This document shows positions 8,394 through 16,756 of a stretch of 64,000 nucleotides of DNA, piece by piece. How positions within the stretch are numbered: position 1 is the first letter of the stretch; every line of letters starts with the position of its first letter. The position numbers and the translations under genes were made by a program. This DNA comes from Flavobacteriales bacterium. Lineage in GTDB: Bacteria > Bacteroidota > Bacteroidia > Flavobacteriales > Flavobacteriaceae. The stretch covers positions 1 to 64,000 of the forward strand of contig JABMNH010000071.1 of assembly GCA_013205245.1 (NCBI GenBank). The letters run 5' to 3'. The notes beneath the pieces are model-generated. The model had not been told where the DNA came from and did no database searches. It was given only the letters and a program-made list of their open reading frames with translations.

Positions 8394-8978
8394 ATGAAAA
8401 ACCCCATACTTGACGATTCAGTATTGATTGCTAGTTATATATCTGGTCAAGAAAAACCATTAGAGATTTTAATTACCAGACATAAACAACGCGTTTTTAG
8501 CTTTATTTATTCAAAGGTTTTGGATAAAGAAGTGGCCGAAGATATATTCCAAGACACCTTTATTAAGGTTATAAATACTTTAAAAAAAGGAAAATATAAC
8601 GAAGAAGGTAAATTTTTGCCTTGGGTTATGCGCATTGCCCATAATTTGGTAATAGACTTTTTTAGAAGAAACAAGCGCATGCCTTTGTTTAAAAATACAT
8701 CAGATTTTGATATTTTTTCTGTGTTAGCCGATTCTAAAATTAATATTGAAGGTCAGATAATTAAAGACCAAATCCATACAGATGTTTATAGGTTACTTTC
8801 TACCTTGCCAGAAGATCAACGCGAAGTTTTAGAAATGCGTTTGTATAAAGATATGAGTTTTAAAGAAATTGCAGAACAAACTGGCGTAAGTATCAATACA
8901 GCCTTAGGTAGAATGCGTTATGCGTTGATTAATTTAAGAAAAACAATAGCGACAAAAGAAATAATTTTAACATATTAA
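8394..8978 (+). CDS. RNA polymerase sigma factor, sigma-70 family (ECF type)
   Basis: Alternative sigma factor of 194 residues with only regions 2 and 4. Region 2 covers about residues 22-90 (KEVAEDIFQDTFIKVINTL, then FLPWVMRIAHNLVIDFFRR). Region 4 is the C-terminal HTH (LPEDQREVLEMRLYKDMSFKEIAEQTGVS...ALGRMRYAL). No anti-sigma gene is adjacent. A 47-codon reading frame follows 57 nt downstream on the same strand and may belong to the unit. A housekeeping-type promoter lies upstream. Targets cannot be inferred. Confidence 0.92.
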   Translation: MKNPILDDSVLIASYISGQEKPLEILITRHKQRVFSFIYSKVLDKEVAEDIFQDTFIKVINTLKKGKYNEEGKFLPWVMRIAHNLVIDFFRRNKRMPLFKNTSDFDIFSVLADSKINIEGQIIKDQIHTDVYRLLSTLPEDQREVLEMRLYKDMSFKEIAEQTGVSINTALGRMRYALINLRKTIATKEIILTY

Positions 8979-9035
8979 TACTAAAGTAAAAATTTAGACG
9001 TTTATAGTTTAACTAACATAAAGAAAAACTATTAT

Positions 9036-9179
9036 ATGGCTAAAAATTACACTAATAATTTATTCGAAAAGACATTAAACCCTAAAAAAGAAACTGTTTC
9101 ATTTTTATTGAATTATTCAAAATCCTTATGGATTGTTAAAACTAGGTTTCATCAAATTTATGAATTAAGTTTGAATTAG
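9036..9179 (+). CDS. small hypothetical protein (47 aa)
   Basis: Starts MAKNYTNNLFEKTLNP and ends RFHQIYELSLN; it is basic and soluble with no membrane segment. It lies 57 nt after the sigma factor stop and ends just before a shared terminator hairpin, so it probably shares the sigma transcript. My recollection is that short proteins with a similar SFLLNYSKS-type core follow this sigma factor in other Flavobacteriaceae, which I cannot confirm here. Function unknown. Confidence 0.6.
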   Translation: MAKNYTNNLFEKTLNPKKETVSFLLNYSKSLWIVKTRFHQIYELSLN

Positions 9180-9181
9180 TT

Positions 9182-9212
9182 AAATGCCCACTTTGCCAAC
9201 GAGTGGGCATTT
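9182..9212. terminator. bidirectional hairpin between the sigma unit and nth
   Basis: AAATGCCCACT and AGTGGGCATTT form an 11-bp perfect stem. It sits between two convergent genes and overlaps the nth stop codon. Confidence 0.65.
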
Positions 9213-9870
9213 ATGTTTTATGTGATTCTTCCCATTTTCTTATAACCGATTTTCTGCCAATAGTGGCAGTAATAATATCTTTATTTAAATCCCAACCACG
9301 GGCTTGAGAATAAATTCTTCCGTAAAAAATAATTTGAAGATGGAGTTTGTTCCACAATCCTCTTGGAAACAAGCGTTTGGCATCTTTCTCAGTTTGTGTT
9401 ACATTTTTACCATTGGTTAAATTCCACCGATACATCAACCGATGAATATGTGTATCTACCGGAAATGCTGGCACACCAAAAGCCTGACTCATAACCACAC
9501 TAGCCGTTTTATGACCAACAGCAGGCATGGCTTCTAAAGCTTCAAAACTTTGTGGCACATTGCCATTATGCTCTTCGATAATCATTTTAGATAGGCCATA
9601 AATGCCCTTTGACTTCATCGGCGATAAGCCAACAGGGCGAATAATTTCTTTAATTTCTGCGACCGAAAGTTTTACCATATCATACGGATTATCGGCTTTA
9701 GCAAATAAGATGGGTGTTATTGTATTTACACGTGCATCTGTGCTTTGCGCGGATAATAATACCGAAATTAAAAGGGTATAAGGATCTTTATGATTTAGCG
9801 GAATTGGGGTTTTGGGGAATAATTCTTCGAGGGTGTCAATAACAAATTTAACACTTTGTTGTTTGGTCAT
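9211..9870 (-). CDS. nth: endonuclease III family DNA glycosylase
   Basis: Base-excision repair glycosylase/AP lyase for oxidised pyrimidines. The helix-hairpin-helix with catalytic Lys121 (AVGHKTASV) and catalytic Asp139 (PVDTHIHR) are present; length is 219. The C-terminal 4Fe-4S cluster of E. coli Nth is absent: the expected region (YSQARGWDLNKDIITATIG) has none of the four cysteines, and the whole protein has no cysteine. The fold and catalytic residues are otherwise intact, so activity without the cluster is likely. It is divergent from bcp. Confidence 0.93.
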   Translation of the reverse strand: MTKQQSVKFVIDTLEELFPKTPIPLNHKDPYTLLISVLLSAQSTDARVNTITPILFAKADNPYDMVKLSVAEIKEIIRPVGLSPMKSKGIYGLSKMIIEEHNGNVPQSFEALEAMPAVGHKTASVVMSQAFGVPAFPVDTHIHRLMYRWNLTNGKNVTQTEKDAKRLFPRGLWNKLHLQIIFYGRIYSQARGWDLNKDIITATIGRKSVIRKWEESHKT

Positions 9871-9903
9871 TTTTCGTATTTTTATAGCACAAACTTACAA
9901 AAT

Positions 9904-10362
9904 ATGACAACATTGCAAATAGGTGATAAAGCGCCAGATTTTAGAGCTTTAAATCAAGATGGAAAAACAATTTCTCTTTCTGATTATATGGGTAAAAAAT
10001 TGGTGCTCTTTTTTTACCCAAAAGCAAGCACGCCCGGTTGCACAATGGAGGCTTGTAATTTACGTGACAATTACCAAATCTTTTTAGCCAGCGGCTATGC
10101 TGTTTTGGGCGTGAGCGCTGATGCTGCCAAACGTCAACAAAATTTTATCACAAAAAATAATTTACCATTTGATTTATTGGCAGATGAAGATAAAACAGTA
10201 ATAAATGCCTTTGGTGTTTGGGGACCTAAAAAATTTATGGGACGTGTTTATGACGGCATTCACCGCACAACTTTTGTAATTGATGAAAAAGGTATTATTG
10301 AGGATGTAATTTTAAAAGTAAAAACAAAAGCACATGCAAGTCAGATAATTGCCGTAAATTAA
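9904..10362 (+). CDS. bcp: thioredoxin-dependent thiol peroxidase (Bcp/PrxQ)
   Basis: Atypical 2-Cys peroxiredoxin that reduces hydrogen and organic peroxides. The peroxidatic cysteine and probable resolving cysteine lie in STPGCTMEACNLRD, five residues apart as in PrxQ; the C-terminal RTTFVIDEKG is typical. I chose the ATG at 9904 because an upstream in-frame start (9856) would overlap the divergent nth gene and add 16 unconserved residues. That leaves 152 residues, the normal length. A strong hairpin terminates it. Confidence 0.94.
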   Translation: MTTLQIGDKAPDFRALNQDGKTISLSDYMGKKLVLFFYPKASTPGCTMEACNLRDNYQIFLASGYAVLGVSADAAKRQQNFITKNNLPFDLLADEDKTVINAFGVWGPKKFMGRVYDGIHRTTFVIDEKGIIEDVILKVKTKAHASQIIAVN

Positions 10363-10396
10363 AAAGGGTCTGTATAAATAAATACAGACCCTTTTT
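10361..10396. terminator. bidirectional terminator between bcp and pntB
   Basis: AAAAAGGGTCTGTAT pairs with ATACAGACCCTTTTT, a 15-bp stem with A and T tracts on both sides, between convergent genes. Confidence 0.9.
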
Positions 10397-10416
10397 AAAA
10401 TTATAAATAACTTAGA

Positions 10417-11799
10417 TTACATATTTTTAATTTCTGAAATTAAAGCTTGAATTGTTTTTTTAGCATCACCAAAAAGCATGGCTGTTTTTTGATTGTAAAA
10501 CAATTCATTTTCTATACCGGCATAACCGGGATTCATAGTTCTTTTGTTGACAATTATTTGCTTGGCATCGGCAACTTCAAGAATTGGCATGCCATAAATT
10601 GGACTAGAAGGATCATTATGAGCTGCAGGATTTACAACATCATTCGCCCCAACAACAAATACAACATCGGTATTTTTGAATTCTGGGTTTACATCATCCA
10701 TTTCGGCTAATTTATCATAGTCAACATTACTTTCTGCTAAAAGCACATTCATGTGACCTGGCATACGCCCAGCAACAGGGTGAATGGCATATTTTACTTC
10801 AACACCTTTGCTTTCTAACAGTTGTTCTAATTCGTGAATGGCATGTTGTGCTTGTGCTACAGCTAAACCGTAACCAGGTACAAAAATAACACGTTGCGAA
10901 TAATTCATTAAAATAGCGACATCACTTGCAGTGCTACTTTTAATTTCTCCAAGTTCAGATTTAGTACCGCTGGCAACAGCATCACCACCACCAAAAGCAC
11001 CAAAAATAACACTTGTTAAAGATCTGTTCATCGCTTTACACATAGCTACGGTTAAAATTAATCCGGCAGATCCAACAAGAATACCACCAACCAACATTAC
11101 CATATTTGTATAAAGAATACCTGTAATGGCAGCGGCTATCCCCGTTAAGGAGTTTAAAAGAGAAATAACTACAGGCATATCTGCACCGCCAATTGGAATA
11201 ACGAATAGCACACCATAAATTAGGGCGCCTAGAAGTAAAGCATATAATAAAATTTGACTGTCAGAACCGGTCCAAACCATATATGCGCCAAAGACAATAA
11301 GACCTAAAATAACAAGGTTGTTTATGAGATTGTATTTTGGGAGTCTGATTAAACCATTCATAGTGCCGTTTAACTTAGCCCAAGCAATTATACTTCCAGA
11401 AAATGTAATACTACCAATTATAATAGCTGCCATTGTTGTGGTGGTTTGCATAACATCGCCTATGTTTTTGCTAAATTCTACCAAGCCAATAATAGTTGCA
11501 CTTGCGCCACCAAAACCGTTAAATAACGATACAAGTTCTGGCATTTTGGTCATTTCTACTTTAACAGCTATAAGCCATCCAATTATAGAACCTATCGCAA
11601 TAGCGGCTAAAATTAATCCGTAAACAAAAGTAGGTACGTGTGAATTATTTAAGAAAATGGTGCCTACAATGGCAAGCCCCATTCCAGAGCCCGCAATTAA
11701 ATTACCTTTTTTTGCAGTTTCTGGATGCCCCAACATTTTTAATCCAAAAATAAATGTGATAGAGGCAATAAGATATATAATACTTAATGTGATTGTCAT
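10417..11799 (-). CDS. pntB: NAD(P) transhydrogenase subunit beta
   Basis: Integral membrane and NADP(H)-binding subunit of the proton-translocating transhydrogenase, which drives NADPH formation from NADH with the proton motive force. The N-terminal two thirds holds about nine hydrophobic helices. The C-terminal NADP domain has GYGLAVAQAQHAIHEL, HPVAGRMPGHMNVLLAE and VGANDVVNPAA. Length (460) is standard. It overlaps the upstream small subunit by 4 bp (ATGA), the last gene of a three-gene operon. Confidence 0.96.
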   Translation of the reverse strand: MTITLSIIYLIASITFIFGLKMLGHPETAKKGNLIAGSGMGLAIVGTIFLNNSHVPTFVYGLILAAIAIGSIIGWLIAVKVEMTKMPELVSLFNGFGGASATIIGLVEFSKNIGDVMQTTTTMAAIIIGSITFSGSIIAWAKLNGTMNGLIRLPKYNLINNLVILGLIVFGAYMVWTGSDSQILLYALLLGALIYGVLFVIPIGGADMPVVISLLNSLTGIAAAITGILYTNMVMLVGGILVGSAGLILTVAMCKAMNRSLTSVIFGAFGGGDAVASGTKSELGEIKSSTASDVAILMNYSQRVIFVPGYGLAVAQAQHAIHELEQLLESKGVEVKYAIHPVAGRMPGHMNVLLAESNVDYDKLAEMDDVNPEFKNTDVVFVVGANDVVNPAAHNDPSSPIYGMPILEVADAKQIIVNKRTMNPGYAGIENELFYNQKTAMLFGDAKKTIQALISEIKNM

Positions 11800-12104
11800 G
11801 ATTTTTTCTTTTTAAACATTTGTAACATTCGGTCGGTTACAACAAAGCCACCAACCACATTTAAAATTCCGAGTACTACAGCAAAAAAGCCTAATGTTAA
11901 AGCAACATAATCTGTAGGATCTGCTTGAAGCATAACTAAAATTGCGCCAACAATTACAACGCCACTTAAGGCATTTGCGCCAGACATTAATGGTGTATGC
12001 AATACAGCAGGAATATTTTTAATGACCTCAACGCCAATAAATATCGATAAAATAAGGATATAAATTAAATCGAGGTTATCGTTTATAAATTCTAAAATTT
12101 TCAT
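11796..12104 (-). CDS. pntAB: NAD(P) transhydrogenase alpha subunit, membrane part (PntAB)
   Basis: 102-residue membrane component with three or four hydrophobic helices. It corresponds to the C-terminal membrane part of a one-piece PntA (TPLMSGANALSGVVIVGA is the family hallmark). It lies between the soluble NAD-binding subunit and the beta subunit, 12 nt after the former and overlapping the latter by 4 bp. The alpha subunit is therefore split into two polypeptides, as in Rhodospirillum-type enzymes. Confidence 0.93.
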   Translation of the reverse strand: MKILEFINDNLDLIYILILSIFIGVEVIKNIPAVLHTPLMSGANALSGVVIVGAILVMLQADPTDYVALTLGFFAVVLGILNVVGGFVVTDRMLQMFKKKKS

Positions 12105-12116
12105 CGTATATAATTT

Positions 12117-13217
12117 TTAAGATTTTCTAATTTCACCACTTTTAACAATAAGTGTTTCTTCTGTAATTTGATCTTCTAAATCCCATTTAAACTTGTTATC
12201 TTCAGTCAAAAGGTTTAAAAAATTAAACATATTCTTAGCGTATAAATCGCTTGCATTGGTCGAAACACTTTCTGGAGCCATAGTAGTGCCAATAATTTTA
12301 ACACCATTATGAAGAACCGTTTTTCTCATTTCGCTTAATTCACAGTTTCCACCATGAGAAGCGGCTAAGTCAATAATGATAGCACCGTTTTTCATTTGAT
12401 TTACTTGTTCTTCTGTTATTAAAACAGGCGATTTCCTACCAGGAATTAAAGCTGTGGTAATAACCAAATCGGCTTTAAAAAGTGATACGTTTACGGCTTC
12501 TTTTTGACGTTTAACATAATCATCAGAAGCTTCTTTGGCATAACCGCCTTCAGATTCTTCACCTGTGTTATCAACACTGATAAATTTGGCGCCTAAAGAT
12601 TCTACTTGTTCTTTAGTTTCCATTCTAATATCGGTTGCTTCTACAATAGCGCCTAAACGTTTTGCAGTGGCAATAGCTTGTAATCCTGCAACACCAACAC
12701 CATAAATTAAAACGCGCGAAGGTGTCACTGTGCCAGCCGCAGTCATCATTAATGGGAATATTTTAGTCATTTCATTAGCGCCAACAATAACAGCTTTATA
12801 ACCTGCTAAATTGCTTTGAGAACTTAAAACATCCATATCTTGAGCTCTAGAAATCCTAGGAATAGCATCCATAGAAAAAGCAGAAACACCTTTACTCGCT
12901 ATTTCGGCTATTAATTCCGGATTAGATTTGTGGAATAATTGACTGATAACAATCTGATCTTTTTTGAATAAACTGATTTCTTCTTTTTCAAAAGGATTTA
13001 TTTTGACGATAACATCAGCAGTATTAAATAATTCTGAACGGTCAACTACGCTTGCGCCAGCATCTGTATAATCAGAATTTTTAAAATTTGATGCCACACC
13101 TGCATCTTGCTCTATTAAACACTCAAAGCCTTTATTTACAAGAAGCTTAGCGATGGTTGGGTTTAGAGAAACCCTTTTTTCGCTTTTAATGCTTTCTTTT
13201 AAAACGCCTATTTTCAT
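12117..13217 (-). CDS. pntAA: NAD(P) transhydrogenase alpha subunit, NAD-binding part (PntAA)
   Basis: Soluble subunit that binds NAD(H), related to alanine dehydrogenase. Motifs include MKIGVLKES at the start, the Rossmann segment VLIYGVGVAGLQAIATAKRLGA followed by the acidic end of the second strand (EATD), and the C-terminal half with ITTALIPGRKSPVLI. Length (366) matches the split form. First gene of the transhydrogenase operon, with promoter presumably in the 306-bp AT-rich gap upstream. Confidence 0.95.
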   Translation of the reverse strand: MKIGVLKESIKSEKRVSLNPTIAKLLVNKGFECLIEQDAGVASNFKNSDYTDAGASVVDRSELFNTADVIVKINPFEKEEISLFKKDQIVISQLFHKSNPELIAEIASKGVSAFSMDAIPRISRAQDMDVLSSQSNLAGYKAVIVGANEMTKIFPLMMTAAGTVTPSRVLIYGVGVAGLQAIATAKRLGAIVEATDIRMETKEQVESLGAKFISVDNTGEESEGGYAKEASDDYVKRQKEAVNVSLFKADLVITTALIPGRKSPVLITEEQVNQMKNGAIIIDLAASHGGNCELSEMRKTVLHNGVKIIGTTMAPESVSTNASDLYAKNMFNFLNLLTEDNKFKWDLEDQITEETLIVKSGEIRKS

Positions 13218-13523
13218 AAATTAATGTTTTTATTTTTGTTTATTTTGCAACACTTATAAAACAAATTTCAAGTAAAATACCCTACATGGTTTTATGCTAA
13301 TCGTAAGGTTTTTATAGAATGATTAGTTTTAGTTTCACATTATAAACGGTGTTAATTTAAATTGATTATATATTAATTAATTTTTTGGATATTAGAATTT
13401 GCCAAATGTAAAATTATTGATAGAGAATAAGTATGATAATTGTCAATGTATTTTTTAAATTCCCCCTTAAAAATAGCAATAAAAGCTGTAATTTTCAATC
13501 TTAAATAAATAATCAAAAAACAC
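13218..13523. other. intergenic region, 306 bp
   Basis: AT-rich divergent spacer between pntAA and the phosphodiesterase gene; it must hold both promoters. I see no clear TAnnTTTG box with correct spacing, no strong hairpin and no convincing small reading frame. Confidence 0.5.
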
Positions 13524-14285
13524 TTGGAAATAATATTTTTAGGAACCGGTACATCGCAAGGCATTCCAATAATAGGGAGTAAAGATCCTGTATGTTTATC
13601 TGCTAACATTAAAGATAAAAGATTACGGTCATCTGTTATTATTTCGTGTAAAGATAAGCAAATTGTTATAGACACAGGGCCTGATTTTAGGCAACAAATG
13701 TTACGTAATGATATTGATAAAATTGATGCCATTTTATATACCCACGAACATTCTGATCATACTGCCGGTATTGATGATATACGTCCTTTTTGTCATAGAA
13801 ATGGCCCGATGCCAATTTTTGCACAAGAGCGTGTTATGGCTAATTTAAGGGAAAGGTTTGCCTATATTTTTGCAACCGAAAACAGGTATGAGGGCGCGCC
13901 AAGTGTTGCGACACATGTTGTTGGAAATAAAAGTTTTAAGTTAGGAGAGATTTCTGTAGTTCCCATTGAAGTAGGGCACGGAAACATTCAAATATTGGGT
14001 TATCGCATAGAAGATTTTGTGTATTTAACCGATGTTAAAACGATTAGCGATACAGAAAAAATCAAACTTAAAGGCATCAAAGTTTTGGTGGTAAATGCTT
14101 TGCGGATAGATCCACATCCCACACATTTTAACTTACAAGAGGCGCTTAATTTTATTGCAGATGTTCAGCCAGAACGTACCTATATTACACATATAAGTCA
14201 TAAGTTGGGATTTCATAAAGAGGTCGAAAAACAATTGCCTAAAAATGTTTTTTTAGCTTACGATAACTTAAAAATTAGTCTTTAA
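13524..14285 (+). CDS. MBL-fold metallohydrolase (PhnP-like phosphodiesterase)
   Basis: Metallo-beta-lactamase fold protein with the two-metal motif THEHSDHTAGIDD near residue 74, and later histidines in EVGHGNIQILGY and ITHISHKLG. The opening FLGTGTSQGIPIIG is typical of the PhnP/RNase Z-like subgroup, whose characterised members hydrolyse cyclic phosphodiesters. Length 253. The reading frame opens with TTG at 13524, giving MEIIFLGTGTS, and no ATG is available close by, so TTG is the likely start. No phosphonate genes are nearby; the substrate is unknown. Confidence 0.85.
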   Translation: MEIIFLGTGTSQGIPIIGSKDPVCLSANIKDKRLRSSVIISCKDKQIVIDTGPDFRQQMLRNDIDKIDAILYTHEHSDHTAGIDDIRPFCHRNGPMPIFAQERVMANLRERFAYIFATENRYEGAPSVATHVVGNKSFKLGEISVVPIEVGHGNIQILGYRIEDFVYLTDVKTISDTEKIKLKGIKVLVVNALRIDPHPTHFNLQEALNFIADVQPERTYITHISHKLGFHKEVEKQLPKNVFLAYDNLKISL

Positions 14286-14290
14286 AAAGC

Positions 14291-14824
14291 TTAATTAAAA
14301 TCGATAATTTGATAGCCCAAACTTTGGTATTCGGTTAACACAGTCAAGGCAGATAATGCAAAAAGAATGGGTTTGGCCACATCTTCTTTAGAAATGTTAT
14401 AAGATAAGGCAGATTGTCCGCAGACATATAGTTTAACATCTACATTTTTCAACTCTTTTAATAAATCAAGACTCGGATTTTTCTTTCTGAATTTTTCTTT
14501 ATAAGCAGCATTACTTAAAATATCTTTGGTGGCAGAGCCGTGAAATACAACAGCAATATCTAGATTTTCTAAAGGCACACCTTGTGCAACATGCATGTTC
14601 ATAAAACGCGCCACAATATCTAGTAAAGGATTGCTCACATTAACATCATTGGTGGCTTTTCTGATATCAAAAATAACTTTGTATTTCTTTTGCGGATTTA
14701 AACTAAAATCGGGGTTTTGGATGTTATAAAATTTACCATATTCTTTTATGACAGATCCTTTTTGTAATTCTTGTGCATTTGTAGCTAAAGTTAAAAAAAG
14801 GAAGAAAAAGCTTAATTTTTTCAT
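14291..14824 (-). CDS. exported DsrE-family protein
   Basis: A signal peptide (about residues 1-17, KLSFFFLFLTLATNAQ) precedes a DsrE/F-like fold: FDIRKATNDVNVSNPLLDIVARFMNMH, AVVFHGSAT, and VKLYVCGQSALSYNIS with a single conserved cysteine near residue 131. Cytosolic DsrE proteins carry sulfur in persulfide transfer; exported versions are common in Bacteroidota but uncharacterised. It is convergent with the phosphodiesterase (5-bp gap) and follows the esterase gene by 23 bp, so it is probably in the operon running from the BatA-like gene. Confidence 0.75.
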   Translation of the reverse strand: MKKLSFFFLFLTLATNAQELQKGSVIKEYGKFYNIQNPDFSLNPQKKYKVIFDIRKATNDVNVSNPLLDIVARFMNMHVAQGVPLENLDIAVVFHGSATKDILSNAAYKEKFRKKNPSLDLLKELKNVDVKLYVCGQSALSYNISKEDVAKPILFALSALTVLTEYQSLGYQIIDFN

Positions 14825-14847
14825 TATAAGAGATGTTTTTAGGAAGG

Positions 14848-15498
14848 TTAAATTTTACTGCGTAAAAACTGATTAAAATCGTAAAAGCATTGTGGTGTAA
14901 CCGAATGACCAGTTGGGTATGTTTTAAAAACATTAGAAATGCCAAGTGCATTTAAATATTGTGGCGATTTTTGCGCCCATTGTAAAGGAATAACTTGGTC
15001 TTGTGTGCCATGAGAACAAAAGAAATCGAGGTTTTTATAAGCTTCAGGCGATAAAGCTTTAAATAATTCCTCTTTTATATAGCCACTTAAAGCCACAACA
15101 TTTTTAAATATTTCAGGATAACTAAGTGCCAAGGCGTAACTTAAAATACTGCCTTGACTGAATCCTAAAAGGCTGATGTTATCATGGTTAAAACTGAAAA
15201 CAGTTTTAAGTTCTTCGGTAAATTTGAGAATTGCTTTTTTGGCGGATAAAGCTTCGTCAATATCAGAAAAATTACCATCGGTATTATTAAAATTAATGGT
15301 GTACCAAGCATAACTTTGCATGCCCAAGGTTTGAGGTGCTCTGGCGCTAACAATTAAATAATTGTCGGGCAATTCTTCTGCGAACGAAAATAAATCGGCT
15401 TCATTGCTCCCGTAGCCATGTAGCAGTAATAAAAGGGGCGGATTTATTGTTGGTATTTTTGGTAATCTGTGTAAATAATTTAGAGATAAATCTGCCAT
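14848..15498 (-). CDS. alpha/beta hydrolase, carboxylesterase/phospholipase type
   Basis: Small serine hydrolase of 216 residues. The oxyanion segment LLLLHGYGSNEADLF, nucleophile elbow GFSQGS (Ser about 116), acid in HGTQDQVIPLQWA and His in YPTGHSVTP form a full triad. It resembles the YpfH/Est family of soluble carboxylesterases. No signal peptide, so cytosolic. It starts 1 bp after the dihydroorotase-like stop, in a run of tightly packed minus-strand genes. Confidence 0.85.
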   Translation of the reverse strand: MADLSLNYLHRLPKIPTINPPLLLLLHGYGSNEADLFSFAEELPDNYLIVSARAPQTLGMQSYAWYTINFNNTDGNFSDIDEALSAKKAILKFTEELKTVFSFNHDNISLLGFSQGSILSYALALSYPEIFKNVVALSGYIKEELFKALSPEAYKNLDFFCSHGTQDQVIPLQWAQKSPQYLNALGISNVFKTYPTGHSVTPQCFYDFNQFLRSKI

Positions 15499-15499
15499 A

Positions 15500-16756
15500 T
15501 TAATTCAATATCATTTTTCCATTATTAATAACGCCATACACTTTTCCTTTGAGATTTTTGTTTAGAAAAATGGCGTTTTTTGAAGTCGATAAAATATGTT
15601 TCCCCTCAAAAATATAATCCCCTTTAGGGTTAAAAAAAGTAAGATTTGCGAGCTGATTTTCGTTTACCGATGTCGTTTCAAGATTAAAACATTTTCTGGG
15701 TTTGTTGGTAAGGGCTTCAATCAAAATTTCTAAATCAATACAATTATTTACAGCGCCAAAAAGACTTTCTAAACCAATGCTGCCATTTAAGGCATGGGCG
15801 AATTCTATTTTTTTATTTTCGATATCAATAGGATTGTGGTCTGATGTAATCATATCAATAGTGCCGTCTAACACGCCGTTTATTAAGGCCTTAATGTCAC
15901 TTGGTTCGCGTAGAGGCGGAGATACTTTATAGCTGGTATCAAAATCAGATATTTCGGTATCGGTTAAAACCAGATGATGCGCAGCCACACTGCAGGTTAC
16001 TTTTAAACCTTTTTTCTTGGCATTTTTTATGAGCTGCACACTTCGTTTACACGAAATTGTAGGAATATGTAAGCGTCCACCTGTGTAGGTAAGTAGTGTT
16101 AAATCGCGTTTAATTTGGATTATTTCTGCCATGGCAGGAATGCCTTTTAATCCGTTAAGGGTACTTTGCTTGGCTTCGTGCATTTGACCTTCTGAAGCAA
16201 TGTTTATATCAAGCGGAAAACTCATGACAATGGCATCAAAATTTTGTGTGTATTGCAAGGCCAATTTCAATAAATTACTGTTGGCAATGCCTTTGCCATA
16301 ATCTGTAAAAGCAATGGCACCGGCTTGTTGCATATCGTACATTTCGGCCAATTCTACACCTTCAGATTTTTGTGTGAGCGCCCCAATGGGGTACACATTT
16401 ACCAAGTTATTATTGGCTTTTTCTTTGATAAAACTTATACCCGCTTTGTTGTCAGTTATTGGGTTTGTAAGTGGGTTAATTGCCACAGCTGTAAATCCAC
16501 TTTTAGCGGCAACATTTAAACCATTTGATAAGGTTTCGCGTTCTTCGTAACCAGGTTCTCCAAAGCAAACACTGCTGTCAAACCAACCTGTTGAAACGTG
16601 TAAATTTTCTAAATCTATAATTTTATGTGTCTTAGTTGGACTAAGGCTTTTGCCGATAGATTTAATAATACCATTCTCAATAAAAATATCCATCTTTTTA
16701 AGATGATTTTTACTTTCTTTATCAATTATTTTAGCTTGTTTAATGAGAAAATTCAT
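15500..16756 (-). CDS. dihydroorotase-like protein lacking metal ligands
   Basis: Amidohydrolase-fold protein of 418 residues, plainly related to class I dihydroorotase by layout (IIDLENLHVSTGWFDSSV, AHHLVLTD, YKVSPPLRE, TSDHNPID). The first metal motif, normally DxHxHxRxPG, is DSSVCFGEPG here, so both histidines and the substrate-binding arginine are replaced. The later HCED-type position reads SFPLD. The last motif is kept in part. I infer that it is inactive as a dihydroorotase, like the non-catalytic PyrC-prime proteins that assemble with aspartate transcarbamoylase in some bacteria. It overlaps the BatA-like gene by 4 bp. Confidence 0.8.
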   Translation of the reverse strand: MNFLIKQAKIIDKESKNHLKKMDIFIENGIIKSIGKSLSPTKTHKIIDLENLHVSTGWFDSSVCFGEPGYEERETLSNGLNVAAKSGFTAVAINPLTNPITDNKAGISFIKEKANNNLVNVYPIGALTQKSEGVELAEMYDMQQAGAIAFTDYGKGIANSNLLKLALQYTQNFDAIVMSFPLDINIASEGQMHEAKQSTLNGLKGIPAMAEIIQIKRDLTLLTYTGGRLHIPTISCKRSVQLIKNAKKKGLKVTCSVAAHHLVLTDTEISDFDTSYKVSPPLREPSDIKALINGVLDGTIDMITSDHNPIDIENKKIEFAHALNGSIGLESLFGAVNNCIDLEILIEALTNKPRKCFNLETTSVNENQLANLTFFNPKGDYIFEGKHILSTSKNAIFLNKNLKGKVYGVINNGKMILN

